From the NCBI RefSeq assembly GCF_025574485.1, contig NZ_JAOBPO010000003.1:101867-165866 (forward strand): DNA of 64,000 nucleotides. The letters run 5' to 3'. Positions 8,397 through 16,430 of the stretch are shown here, piece by piece; positions within the stretch are counted from its first letter, which is position 1, and every line of letters begins with the position of its first letter. Made by a program: the position numbers and the translations under genes. This DNA is from Kordiimonas aquimaris. GTDB lineage: Bacteria; Pseudomonadota; Alphaproteobacteria; Sphingomonadales; Kordiimonadaceae. The notes under the pieces were generated by a model that worked only from the letters and a program-made list of their open reading frames with translations, searched no databases and was not told the origin of the DNA.

Positions 8397-9821
8397 TTAT
8401 GAACTGTAATACATATCAAATTCAACAGGGTGCGGTGTCAATTCAAGGCGTGTTACATCTTCCCATTTAAGGTCGAGATATGCATCAATTTGATCATCGG
8501 TGAAAACATCGCCCTTCTTCAAGAAGTCACGGTCACCGTCCAGTGCATCAAGAGCTTCCCGCAGAGAGCCCGCAACAGTTGGAACGCCTTTCAATTCTTC
8601 AGGTGGCAAAGCGTATAAGTCTTTGTCCATTGCATCGCCTGGGTGAATCTTGTTCTCAATACCGTCAAGGCCCGCCATCAACATTGCTGCAAACGCGTAG
8701 TATGGGTTGGCAAGGGCATCTGGGAAACGAACCTCAACCCGTTTAGCGTTAGGGCTTGAGGTATAGGGAATGCGGCACGATGCAGACCTGTTCCGGCTTG
8801 AATACGCTAATAAAACAGGCGCTTCGAAACCTGGCGTAAGGCGTTTGTAGCTATTCGTTGTGGGGTTTGTGAATGCATTAATGGCTTTAGCATGCTTAAT
8901 GATACCACCAATATAATATAAAGCTGTTTCTGATAGATCGGCGTACCCGCCACCAGCAAATGTCGGTTTTCCGTCTTTCCAGATAGACATGTGTGTGTGC
9001 ATCCCGGAACCATTGTCACTGGCAACCGGTTTTGGCATAAATGTAGCCGTCTTGCCGTATGTGTGTGCCACCTGATGGGTCGCGTACTTGTAAATCTGAA
9101 CGTTATCCGCTGTTGTTGTTAGCGTATCGAACGTTATCCCAAGTTCATGCTGACTAGCGGCAACTTCGTGATGATGCTTATCCATTTTAAGGCCCATTTC
9201 TTTCATGACCTTCACCATTTCACCGCGCAAATCAACGCAACTGTCTACAGGCGCAACAGGGAAATAGCCGCCTTTTTCGCGTGGACGATGTGCATAGTTA
9301 CCGCCATCATACTCTTTGTCTGAATTATACGGGCCTTCAATGTCGTCAATCCTATACATTGCGCCTTGATAGCCAACCTTGAATTTTACATCATCAAATA
9401 CGAAAAATTCCGGTTCAGGTCCAAAGTAGGCCGTATCCCCAACACCTGAAAATTTCAAATATGCTTCGGCTTTTTTGGCTGTTGAACGTGGGTCGCGGTC
9501 ATATGGTTGACCTGTGCCTGGCTCAAGCACATCACAAAATAAAACAAGGGTAATATCAGCAGTAAACGGGTCTAGTGTCGCAGATCCCAAATCTGGCATT
9601 AAGACCATGTCTGATTCGTTAATTGTTTTCCATCCTGCAATTGATGATCCATCAAACATGAAACCATCAGTAAGCATATCCTCATCTATAACGTCAGCAC
9701 ACATTGTAAGGTGCTGCCATTTTCCTTTTGGATCAGTGAAGCGTAAATCAACCCATTCCGCGTTTGTTTCTTGTATTAGTTCAAGAAAGCTCTCGATTGA
9801 TAAATCAGTGTATTTAGCCAT
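8397..9821 (-). CDS. glnA: Glutamine synthetase type I
   Basis: This enzyme condenses ammonia and glutamate into glutamine using ATP. It is 474 residues long, typical of bacterial GSI. Visible signatures are the N-terminal DGSSIAGW region, the ATP-binding [18 protein letters not shown] stretch and [10 protein letters not shown]. The adenylylation site is intact: Tyr403 in LYALPPEE, so activity is probably switched off by GlnE-type adenylylation. It follows glnB by 38 bases in the same direction and so should share the sigma-54 promoter upstream of glnB. Confidence 0.97.
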   Translation of the reverse strand: MAKYTDLSIESFLELIQETNAEWVDLRFTDPKGKWQHLTMCADVIDEDMLTDGFMFDGSSIAGWKTINESDMVLMPDLGSATLDPFTADITLVLFCDVLEPGTGQPYDRDPRSTAKKAEAYLKFSGVGDTAYFGPEPEFFVFDDVKFKVGYQGAMYRIDDIEGPYNSDKEYDGGNYAHRPREKGGYFPVAPVDSCVDLRGEMVKVMKEMGLKMDKHHHEVAASQHELGITFDTLTTTADNVQIYKYATHQVAHTYGKTATFMPKPVASDNGSGMHTHMSIWKDGKPTFAGGGYADLSETALYYIGGIIKHAKAINAFTNPTTNSYKRLTPGFEAPVLLAYSSRNRSASCRIPYTSSPNAKRVEVRFPDALANPYYAFAAMLMAGLDGIENKIHPGDAMDKDLYALPPEELKGVPTVAGSLREALDALDGDRDFLKKGDVFTDDQIDAYLDLKWEDVTRLELTPHPVEFDMYYSS

Positions 9822-9859
9822 TAGCTAGCTCCCTGCTAAAATAGTCTTAAAAATTTTTA

Positions 9860-10201
<342 letters not shown>

Positions 10202-10235
10202 TCAAAAGACCCAATATTATTATTACGTCATAATT

Positions 10236-10252
10236 TGCATGCTTCGTGCCAA
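10236..10252 (-). promoter_or_regulatory. Sigma-54 (-24/-12) promoter of glnBA
   Basis: On the minus strand the sequence reads TTGGCACG-AAGC-ATGCA. The -24 element is an exact match to TTGGCACG. The -12 element differs from TTGCA at one position. GG and GC are exactly 10 bases apart, as sigma-54 requires. Transcription would start near 10226, giving a leader of about 28 bases before the glnB ATG at 10198. This fits nitrogen-limited induction through NtrC. Confidence 0.75.
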
Positions 10253-10322
10253 TTCAACAGCGGTCCGTATGTGTTTACAAACTCCCATTTTGAAGCGATT
10301 TAAATTTCAATAGATACAAATG

Positions 10323-10350
10323 TGTGCACATTTATTAGGCAGGTGCCTAA
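10323..10350. promoter_or_regulatory. Palindromes upstream of the glnBA promoter (candidate activator site)
   Basis: TGTGCACA (10323-10330) is a perfect 8-base palindrome, and TTAGGCA-GG-TGCCTAA (10335-10350) has perfect 7-base arms. They lie about 70-100 bases upstream of the -24 element, where an enhancer-binding protein such as NtrC would sit. Neither matches the enteric NtrC consensus closely, so this is a position-based inference. Confidence 0.4.
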
Positions 10351-10462
10351 AAATAAGCCGTTACTTTATGCGACGGTACATGCGTCTTAAATTAATTATG
10401 CTATTTTCACGCTTGACGAACGATCATTACTCGTCATAAAACGGCGCACCTTCAGAAGTGCG

Positions 10463-10539
10463 GCGGGTGTAGCTCAGTTGGTTAGAGCGCCAGTTTGTGG
10501 TACTGGAAGTCGCCGGTTCAATCCCGGTCACTCGCCCCA
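10463..10539 (+). tRNA. tRNA-His (GTG)
   Basis: Cloverleaf with acceptor stem GCGGGTG/CACTCGC, anticodon GTG at 10497-10499, and a T-arm GCCGG-TTCAATC-CCGGT. An extra G at 10462 can pair with discriminator C10536, the G-1:C73 identity pair of tRNA-His. The CCA end is encoded (10537-10539). It lies between divergent glnB and the nnr gene. Confidence 0.97.
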
Positions 10540-10659
10540 TTCTGAAATTTTTTTCAATAAGCCTCTACCGGGGCTTTATTCTTTTGTTAAACTGCCGCGA
10601 TTCTACAGCAACGTAAACGCATACTTAAAATAGCGTTTAAGCTGCATCAGGGGGACACG

Positions 10660-12159
10660 GTGCAAGCATTAACGAATAGAAAACAACACGTTTTACTTAC
10701 AGCTCAAAAAGCACAAATGCTTGACCAGCAAGCCATTAGCCTTGGTGTGTCTGGGTCTGAATTAATGAATAATGCGGGACGTAGTGTTGCCGAAATATTA
10801 GTTGATTACATAGGAACGCCACTAGAGGCGGGCGGCACTATTATCATATTATGTGGGCCGGGTAACAACGGTGGAGATGGCTTTGTTGTCGCCCGGTATC
10901 TGGAAGACTGGGGATATATTGTATCCGTTCGGTGCTCTACTCAGGTAAAGAAATTAACTGACGACTCAAGGTCTGCTGCTGACGCATGGGGTGGCTCTGT
11001 AGAAGACTTTACTGGCAATGGCTTTGGAGATGCAGTCGCGCTTGTTGATTGCCTCTTTGGTACAGGGCTAAACAAACCCATAGAAGGTGAAATTGCCAAG
11101 ATTATCGAAGAGATAAACACGTCTTCCACTTTCACCCTTTCCGTTGACTTACCCTCTGGTATTGGTACTGACACTGGCTTACCTTTGGGGCCATGTGTAA
11201 AAGCAGATGCAACAGTAACCTTCAGTCACAAAAAGCCGGCTCATCTAATTGCGCCCGGGCGCTTTTTGTCTGGTGGTTCTGATAACATCCATGTTGCCAA
11301 TATAGGCATTCCCACAGCTGCTCTTGTTGACCTTGAAAGTAACATTTTCGATAACATTCCCGCACTTTGGGGGCAGACTTTTCCTTTTTCCGGCCCACAA
11401 ACTCACAAATATGAAAGAGGGCACATGCTGGTGCTTGGTGGCCGTGAACCAACACTTGGCGCTTCAAGGCTTGCGAGTATTGCAGGCCTCAGAATTGGGG
11501 CAGGGCTTGTTACACTTGCTGCTCCAACCGAGACTTATGCCGTACAAGCATCCGCATTAATGGATGTAATGGTCAGGCGGTTCGATTCTTCATTTGGCTT
11601 TATGGGTATTGTTAACGACCCTAGAATACGAGCCGTATTGATTGGCCCTGGTTCTGGACTGGGCGAAAAAACAGTTGAATTAATTCAACATGTAGGCGCT
11701 AAAGACAAGAAACTGGTTTTAGATGCCGATGCACTAACAAGCCTCGTTGGTCGTATTGACTTAATAAGTAAGCTAAAAGCTGGCGATATTGTACTTACAC
11801 CGCATGAAGGTGAGTTCACGAAGCTGTTTCCAAAGATAAGTCTTGATGGCGATAGAGTTGAAGCAGCACTAGAGGCGGCAAAAGCAACACGCACGACTAT
11901 TGTTCTTAAAGGTGTGTCCACAATCGTTGCATCCTCTGATGGGCGCGTAAGTATTGCAGCGAATGCCCCTGCGTGGCTTTCTGTGGGCGGTACCGGCGAT
12001 GTTCTATCAGGAATTATATGCGGCTTGATGACACAGGGCATGCCTGCATTTGAGGCCGCATCAGCAGGGGTGTGGTTGCACGGTGAAGCTGGTATGAAAG
12101 TTGGGCGCGGTTTAATTGCCTCTGATCTTCTGGACGCTATCCCCAAGATTTTGCCATAA
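10660..12159 (+). CDS. nnr: Bifunctional NAD(P)HX epimerase / ADP-dependent NAD(P)HX dehydratase
   Basis: This enzyme repairs hydrated NADH/NADPH: the N-terminal YjeF domain (about residues 12-215) epimerises NAD(P)HX, and the C-terminal ribokinase-like domain (about 240-499) dehydrates the S form using ADP. Signatures are LCGPGNNGGDGFVVARYL in the first domain and GGTGDVLSGIICGLM with upstream TPHEGEF in the second. It has 499 residues, the normal fused length. The start is GTG with GGGGGA about five bases upstream. It is divergent from glnB, with tRNA-His in between. Confidence 0.93.
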   Translation: MQALTNRKQHVLLTAQKAQMLDQQAISLGVSGSELMNNAGRSVAEILVDYIGTPLEAGGTIIILCGPGNNGGDGFVVARYLEDWGYIVSVRCSTQVKKLTDDSRSAADAWGGSVEDFTGNGFGDAVALVDCLFGTGLNKPIEGEIAKIIEEINTSSTFTLSVDLPSGIGTDTGLPLGPCVKADATVTFSHKKPAHLIAPGRFLSGGSDNIHVANIGIPTAALVDLESNIFDNIPALWGQTFPFSGPQTHKYERGHMLVLGGREPTLGASRLASIAGLRIGAGLVTLAAPTETYAVQASALMDVMVRRFDSSFGFMGIVNDPRIRAVLIGPGSGLGEKTVELIQHVGAKDKKLVLDADALTSLVGRIDLISKLKAGDIVLTPHEGEFTKLFPKISLDGDRVEAALEAAKATRTTIVLKGVSTIVASSDGRVSIAANAPAWLSVGGTGDVLSGIICGLMTQGMPAFEAASAGVWLHGEAGMKVGRGLIASDLLDAIPKILP

Positions 12160-12386
12160 AATAACAAGAAAAATCCCTTTTAATATAAGGTTACATGCAA
12201 ATAATTGCTGTAATTAGTGCATATACGTATAAAAATACTTGTACTCCGCCACGTGCCTGCTATAAGCCCCCCTGAAATGGCGTCAGCCCTGCATATTATA
12301 GGTAATTTTGTGTAGTGATGATGACCTTTGAATATTAACAGATCAATGATGAAACCATTAGTCATTACGATTTGTTGCTTTGGTAC

Positions 12387-12471
12387 GCGGGCGTGGCGAA
12401 ATTGGTAGACGCGCTAGATTTAGGTTCTAGTTTCTTCGGAAGTGGGGGTTCAAGTCCCTTCGCCCGCACCA
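12387..12471 (+). tRNA. tRNA-Leu (TAG)
   Basis: An 85-base class II tRNA with acceptor stem GCGGGCG/CGCCCGC, anticodon stem CTAGA/TCTAG and anticodon TAG at 12421-12423. A variable arm follows, and the CCA end is encoded (12469-12471). It sits 65 bases upstream of the trigger factor gene, the usual alphaproteobacterial placement. Confidence 0.97.
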
Positions 12472-12535
12472 AAATTCAGAAATATGATGGCACTCCCATC
12501 AAAAGCGGTTTCACACTAGTTAGAGAGAATATGAC

Positions 12536-14026
12536 ATGCAGATCGAAGAACTGCTGGTTGACGGCCTAAAACACGAATACAAAATTACCGTCCCAGCGAA
12601 AGACCTTGATGAGCGTCTTGACGCAATTTTGTTGGAATTTCGTGCTACAGCAAAAATCAAAGGTTTTCGCCCTGGTAAAGCACCGCTTTCTTTGTTGCGC
12701 CGCATGCACGGCGAGCGCGCTCAAGGTCAGCTTCTCTCAGAAACAATGCAAGAAACATCCGCGAAGCTTTTTGAAGACAAAAACCTTCGCCCTGCATTGC
12801 GTCCGGACGTTGATATGGAAGGCGAGTTTGCTCTTGGGAAAGACCTTGAGTATAAATTAAGCGTTGAAGTACTGCCAACAATTGAAGTTGACGACTTTAA
12901 AGCGCCGTCTCTCGAGCGTTGTGTCGCTGAAGTATCTGATAAAAATGTAGCTGAATTTGTTGAGCGTATTGCCGGACAACAAAAATCATTTAAAAAAGCT
13001 CCGAAAACAGCGAAAGCTGCTGACGGCGATGCTGTTTTGATCAATTATGTTGGTCGCGTTGACGGCGTTGAATTTGATGGCGGTAAAGGTGAGGACTTCC
13101 AGCTAGAACTCGGTTCAGGCATGTTTATTCCTGGTTTCGAAGAGCAGTTAGTTGGCAGCAAGGCTGGCGACGAAAAAATTGTTAAGGTTACTTTCCCTGA
13201 AAATTACCAATCCGATGACCTTGCCGGTAAAGACGCTGAATTTACAGTAGACGTTTCTGAGGTTCGCAAACCTACAGACGCAAAAGTTGATGAAGACCTT
13301 GCTAAAAACATGGGATTTGAAACGCTAGCTGAATTAAAAGATTCTGTTAAAGGTCAACTTGAAACTGACAACGCATCACTGACGCGTTCGCACCTGAAAC
13401 GTGCATTACTTGATGAATTAGCAGACAAATATACTTTTGACGTACCTGCGGGAATGGTCGATCTCGAATTTGCTCAAATTTGGGAGCAAATCAAACGCGA
13501 CGCTATATCTTCTGGTGAAGCAAAAGCCGAAGATTTCGAAGGCATGGATGCACCTGCAGATAAAGACGAAGCTGATGAGTTTCGTTCCATCGCTGAACGA
13601 CGCGTTCGTTTGGGGCTTTTACTTTCTGAGATTGGCGTGAAAAATGACGTTCAGGTAAATCAGGAGGAAGTTAATCGCCGCATTATCGAAGAAGCGCGTC
13701 GTTTTCCTGGTCAAGAAGCGCAGGTATTTGAATACTTCCAAAGCAATGAGGAAGCCCGCGCTCAATTGAGAGCACCAATTTTTGAAGAAAAAGTTGTTGA
13801 TTTTGTTCTTGAGAGCGCAAATCTGAAAGACAAAAAAGTCTCTCGTGAAGAACTTGAAGCTTTAGTGAGGGCTATAGATGAAGAAGAGGCCAGCCCGGCT
13901 AAAACAAAAAAGAAAACCGCTTCAAAGAAAAAGGCGCCAGCCAAGAAAACTACAGAAAAGAAAGCAGCAGCTAAGCCTGCCGCAAAGAAAAAGGCACCAG
14001 CTAAAAAGGCTGCGACTAAGAAATAA
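12536..14026 (+). CDS. tig: Trigger factor (ribosome-associated chaperone)
   Basis: Trigger factor binds ribosomal protein L23 at the exit tunnel and folds nascent chains. The ribosome-docking signature GFRPGKAP is at residues 43-50. The FKBP-type prolyl isomerase domain lies at about 155-245 (DAVLINYVGRVDG, then GSGMFIPGFEEQL). The rest is the helical chaperone body. The protein has 496 residues, longer than the usual 430-450 because of a Lys/Ala/Pro-rich tail at 455-496. It is followed by clpP, clpX and lon, a proteostasis cluster, and by its own terminator. Confidence 0.96.
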   Translation: MQIEELLVDGLKHEYKITVPAKDLDERLDAILLEFRATAKIKGFRPGKAPLSLLRRMHGERAQGQLLSETMQETSAKLFEDKNLRPALRPDVDMEGEFALGKDLEYKLSVEVLPTIEVDDFKAPSLERCVAEVSDKNVAEFVERIAGQQKSFKKAPKTAKAADGDAVLINYVGRVDGVEFDGGKGEDFQLELGSGMFIPGFEEQLVGSKAGDEKIVKVTFPENYQSDDLAGKDAEFTVDVSEVRKPTDAKVDEDLAKNMGFETLAELKDSVKGQLETDNASLTRSHLKRALLDELADKYTFDVPAGMVDLEFAQIWEQIKRDAISSGEAKAEDFEGMDAPADKDEADEFRSIAERRVRLGLLLSEIGVKNDVQVNQEEVNRRIIEEARRFPGQEAQVFEYFQSNEEARAQLRAPIFEEKVVDFVLESANLKDKKVSREELEALVRAIDEEEASPAKTKKKTASKKKAPAKKTTEKKAAAKPAAKKKAPAKKAATKK

Positions 14027-14056
14027 CGCTGTATTCACTAAAATATGTAGTGATTT

Positions 14057-14088
14057 AAAGGGGTCTTTTGAGGCCCCTTTGTTTTTTT
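14057..14088 (+). terminator. Rho-independent terminator after tig
   Basis: AAAGGGG and CCCCTTT form a stem around a ten-base loop, followed by GTTTTTTT. It lies about 30 bases after the tig stop. Confidence 0.85.
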
Positions 14089-14232
14089 CCCTTTAAATAA
14101 CTGAATAAAGTACCAAGTTACTGAGTTCGAAACAGTTATTCCCTTGCGAGCGCACAAGTTACTTTGCTAGAAATCGCATGTGTTAAATTAAGATCTTATG
14201 CAGCATATTGCAGCACATACAGGAGCGAGCTT

Positions 14233-14859
14233 ATGAGAGACATCATGCATGAAATGACTAACAACCTTGTGCCTATGGTGGTCGAACAAACTAACCGCGG
14301 CGAACGCTCCTTTGACATATATTCAATGTTGCTTCGCCAGCGAATTATTTTCCTGACAGGGCAGGTTGATGATTATATTTCAAGTCTGATTGTTGCGCAG
14401 TTGCTTTATCTGGAAGCGGAAGATCCCACCAAAGATATTTCATTCTATATTAACTCCCCGGGCGGCGTCGTTACCAGCGGGTTGGCAATGTATGACACAA
14501 TGCAATATATTCGCCCAAAAGTTGCCACCATCTGTATAGGCCAAGCATGCTCAATGGGGTCGCTTTTGCTTGCTGCCGGTGAGCCAGGTATGCGTTACGC
14601 ACTGCCAAACTCGCGTGTCATGATTCATCAACCTTCAGGTGGCGCAAGCGGTCAAGCTGCTGACATTGAAATTCAGGCAAAAGAAATCTTGAAGATGCGT
14701 AAACGCTTGAACGAAATATATGTAAAGCATACCGGCCAGAAACTAAGTAAAGTAGAGACTGCTATGGACCGTGATAATTTTATGAGTGCTGAAGAAGCTC
14801 AAAAATTTGGCCTGATTGATGAAGTCTACGAGAGTAGAAAAGACGTAGAAAGCGAGTAA
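14233..14859 (+). CDS. clpP: ATP-dependent Clp protease proteolytic subunit
   Basis: ClpP is the tetradecameric serine peptidase that degrades substrates unfolded by ClpX or ClpA. The start chosen is the ATG at 14233, preceded by AGGAG seven bases upstream (208 residues); an in-frame ORF reaches back to 14164 but has no ribosome-binding site and is not conserved in character. The catalytic triad is visible: Ser107 in GQACSMGS, His132 in VMIHQPSGG, and Asp181 in MDRDNF. It is followed by clpX after a gap of 128 bases. Confidence 0.96.
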   Translation: MRDIMHEMTNNLVPMVVEQTNRGERSFDIYSMLLRQRIIFLTGQVDDYISSLIVAQLLYLEAEDPTKDISFYINSPGGVVTSGLAMYDTMQYIRPKVATICIGQACSMGSLLLAAGEPGMRYALPNSRVMIHQPSGGASGQAADIEIQAKEILKMRKRLNEIYVKHTGQKLSKVETAMDRDNFMSAEEAQKFGLIDEVYESRKDVESE

Positions 14860-14883
14860 ATTCACTTTATAACGAAGTGTCTA

Positions 14884-14928
14884 TTCGGCAATGTGATATT
14901 CCATGCATTACCGAAACATAGTTTTTTT
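14884..14928 (+). terminator. Hairpin with T-run between clpP and clpX
   Basis: TTCGGCAATG (14884-14893) and CATTACCGAA (14906-14915) form a 10-base stem with one C-A mismatch, followed shortly by seven T residues (14922-14928). It may be a partial terminator that lowers clpX expression relative to clpP; the gap of six bases between stem and T-run makes it weak. Confidence 0.45.
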
Positions 14929-14987
14929 AGTTGTAAGCTTCTTTTTAACCAGTTTACGATAAGATATAAGAAGCGAGAGTATTTGCG

Positions 14988-16253
14988 GTGACCGATTTGA
15001 CGAACAATGATTCCAAAAACACACTTTACTGTTCTTTTTGCGGTAAGAGTCAGCATGAAGTGAGAAAGCTCATTGCTGGGCCTACAGTGTTCATTTGTGA
15101 CGAATGCGTTGAGCTGTGTAACGACATCATTAAAGAAGAAAGCAAAGGCGCACTTTCAAAAAGTGGCGATGGCGTTCCTGCTCCGCTAGAAATACTTAGT
15201 GTTCTTGATGATTATGTAATTGGTCAAGCTTCGGCAAAAAAAGTGCTTTCTGTTGCCGTACATAACCATTACAAACGCCTGCATCACGCAACTAACAATA
15301 ATGATGTTGAACTCTCGAAATCAAATATTCTGCTTGTTGGGCCAACAGGGTGCGGTAAAACGCTTCTTGCGCAAACGCTCGCGCGCATTCTTGATGTACC
15401 ATTCACTATGGCAGATGCGACTACGCTTACTGAAGCTGGTTATGTGGGTGAAGATGTTGAAAACATTATCCTTAAGCTTTTACAGTCTGCGGACTATAAC
15501 GTTGAGCGCGCCCAACGTGGAATTGTCTATATTGATGAAGTAGACAAAATCAGCCGGAAATCTGACAACCCATCCATTACACGTGATGTATCTGGTGAGG
15601 GTGTACAGCAAGCTTTGTTGAAAATCATGGAAGGCACTGTTGCCAGCGTGCCCCCTCAAGGTGGGCGAAAGCATCCACAGCAAGAATTTTTGCAAGTTGA
15701 TACTACAAATATTCTATTCATCTGTGGTGGCGCATTTGCTGGGCTCGATAAGGTTATTGCTAATAGAATGCAAGGCAAGTCTATTGGATTTGGTGCGAAT
15801 GTTAGCGCACCGGATGACCGTGGTGTTGGTGAGCTTTTGGCTGGTACAGAACCTGAAGATTTGTTGAAGTTTGGCCTTATTCCTGAGTTTGTTGGACGTT
15901 TGCCAGTTATAGCAACGCTTGAAGACCTAGATGAAGATGCGTTGGTTAAAATTCTCTCTCAACCAAAGAATGCGCTTTTAAAACAATATCAAGCACTGTT
16001 CGATATGGAGGATGTTGACCTCACATTTACCGACGATGCATTGTCGGCTATTGCTCAAAAAGCAATTGAACGTAAAACTGGCGCTCGCGGCTTGCGTTCC
16101 ATAATGGAAACTACGCTTCTTGATACAATGTTCGATTTGCCGTCAATGGATGGTGTTGAAGAAATTGTTGTTAACGATGATGTCGTAAATCAAAAGTCGA
16201 GTCCTTTACAAATTTACGCTGAAAGGCGTGATGAAGCTGACCAACCAGCTTAA
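14988..16253 (+). CDS. clpX: ATP-dependent Clp protease ATP-binding subunit ClpX
   Basis: ClpX is the AAA+ unfoldase that feeds ClpP. The N-terminal C4 zinc domain is complete (Cys15, 18, 37, 40). Walker A is [12 protein letters not shown], and Walker B is [10 protein letters not shown]. The protein is 421 residues, the usual length. Translation starts at a GTG with GAGAG about nine bases upstream; the reading starts in the normal family position. It lies downstream of clpP and upstream of lon. Confidence 0.97.
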   Translation: MTDLTNNDSKNTLYCSFCGKSQHEVRKLIAGPTVFICDECVELCNDIIKEESKGALSKSGDGVPAPLEILSVLDDYVIGQASAKKVLSVAVHNHYKRLHHATNNNDVELSKSNILLVGPTGCGKTLLAQTLARILDVPFTMADATTLTEAGYVGEDVENIILKLLQSADYNVERAQRGIVYIDEVDKISRKSDNPSITRDVSGEGVQQALLKIMEGTVASVPPQGGRKHPQQEFLQVDTTNILFICGGAFAGLDKVIANRMQGKSIGFGANVSAPDDRGVGELLAGTEPEDLLKFGLIPEFVGRLPVIATLEDLDEDALVKILSQPKNALLKQYQALFDMEDVDLTFTDDALSAIAQKAIERKTGARGLRSIMETTLLDTMFDLPSMDGVEEIVVNDDVVNQKSSPLQIYAERRDEADQPA

Positions 16254-16273
16254 TTTATCCTTTAAATATACTT

Positions 16274-16307
16274 TTTAAGGCTTGAAACATCTGTTTCAGG
16301 CCTTAAA
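16274..16307 (+). promoter_or_regulatory. 15-bp hairpin overlapping a heat-shock-like promoter upstream of lon
   Basis: TTTAAGGCTTGAAAC (16274-16288), loop ATCT, and GTTTCAGGCCTTAAA (16293-16307) form a 15-base stem with one T-G wobble but no T-run after it. The same bases contain CTTG (16281) and, 17 bases on, CTTAAAT (16302-16308), close to the alphaproteobacterial RpoH pattern CTTG-N17-CYTATNT with one mismatch. It could end clpX transcripts, start lon transcripts, or both. Confidence 0.45.
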
Positions 16308-16430
16308 TGCTTATAGAAGCCAGTATAAAGTCATTTTTAAGCTTTTAAGGCTGTATTTTTCTTTTCCAAAGCATCAAAAATACTCTAAACCTTGAAGTTA
16401 AGTATTATTTATTGTCCGAAAGTATCAAAT

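Noticed and set aside
11685-12167. 160-codon antisense frame within the NAD(P)HX repair gene
   Set aside because: No ribosome-binding site or domain character; lies wholly inside a well-supported gene.
14164-14232. 23-codon upstream extension of clpP
   Set aside because: The ATG at 14233 has a strong AGGAG site and matches the normal ClpP N-terminus.
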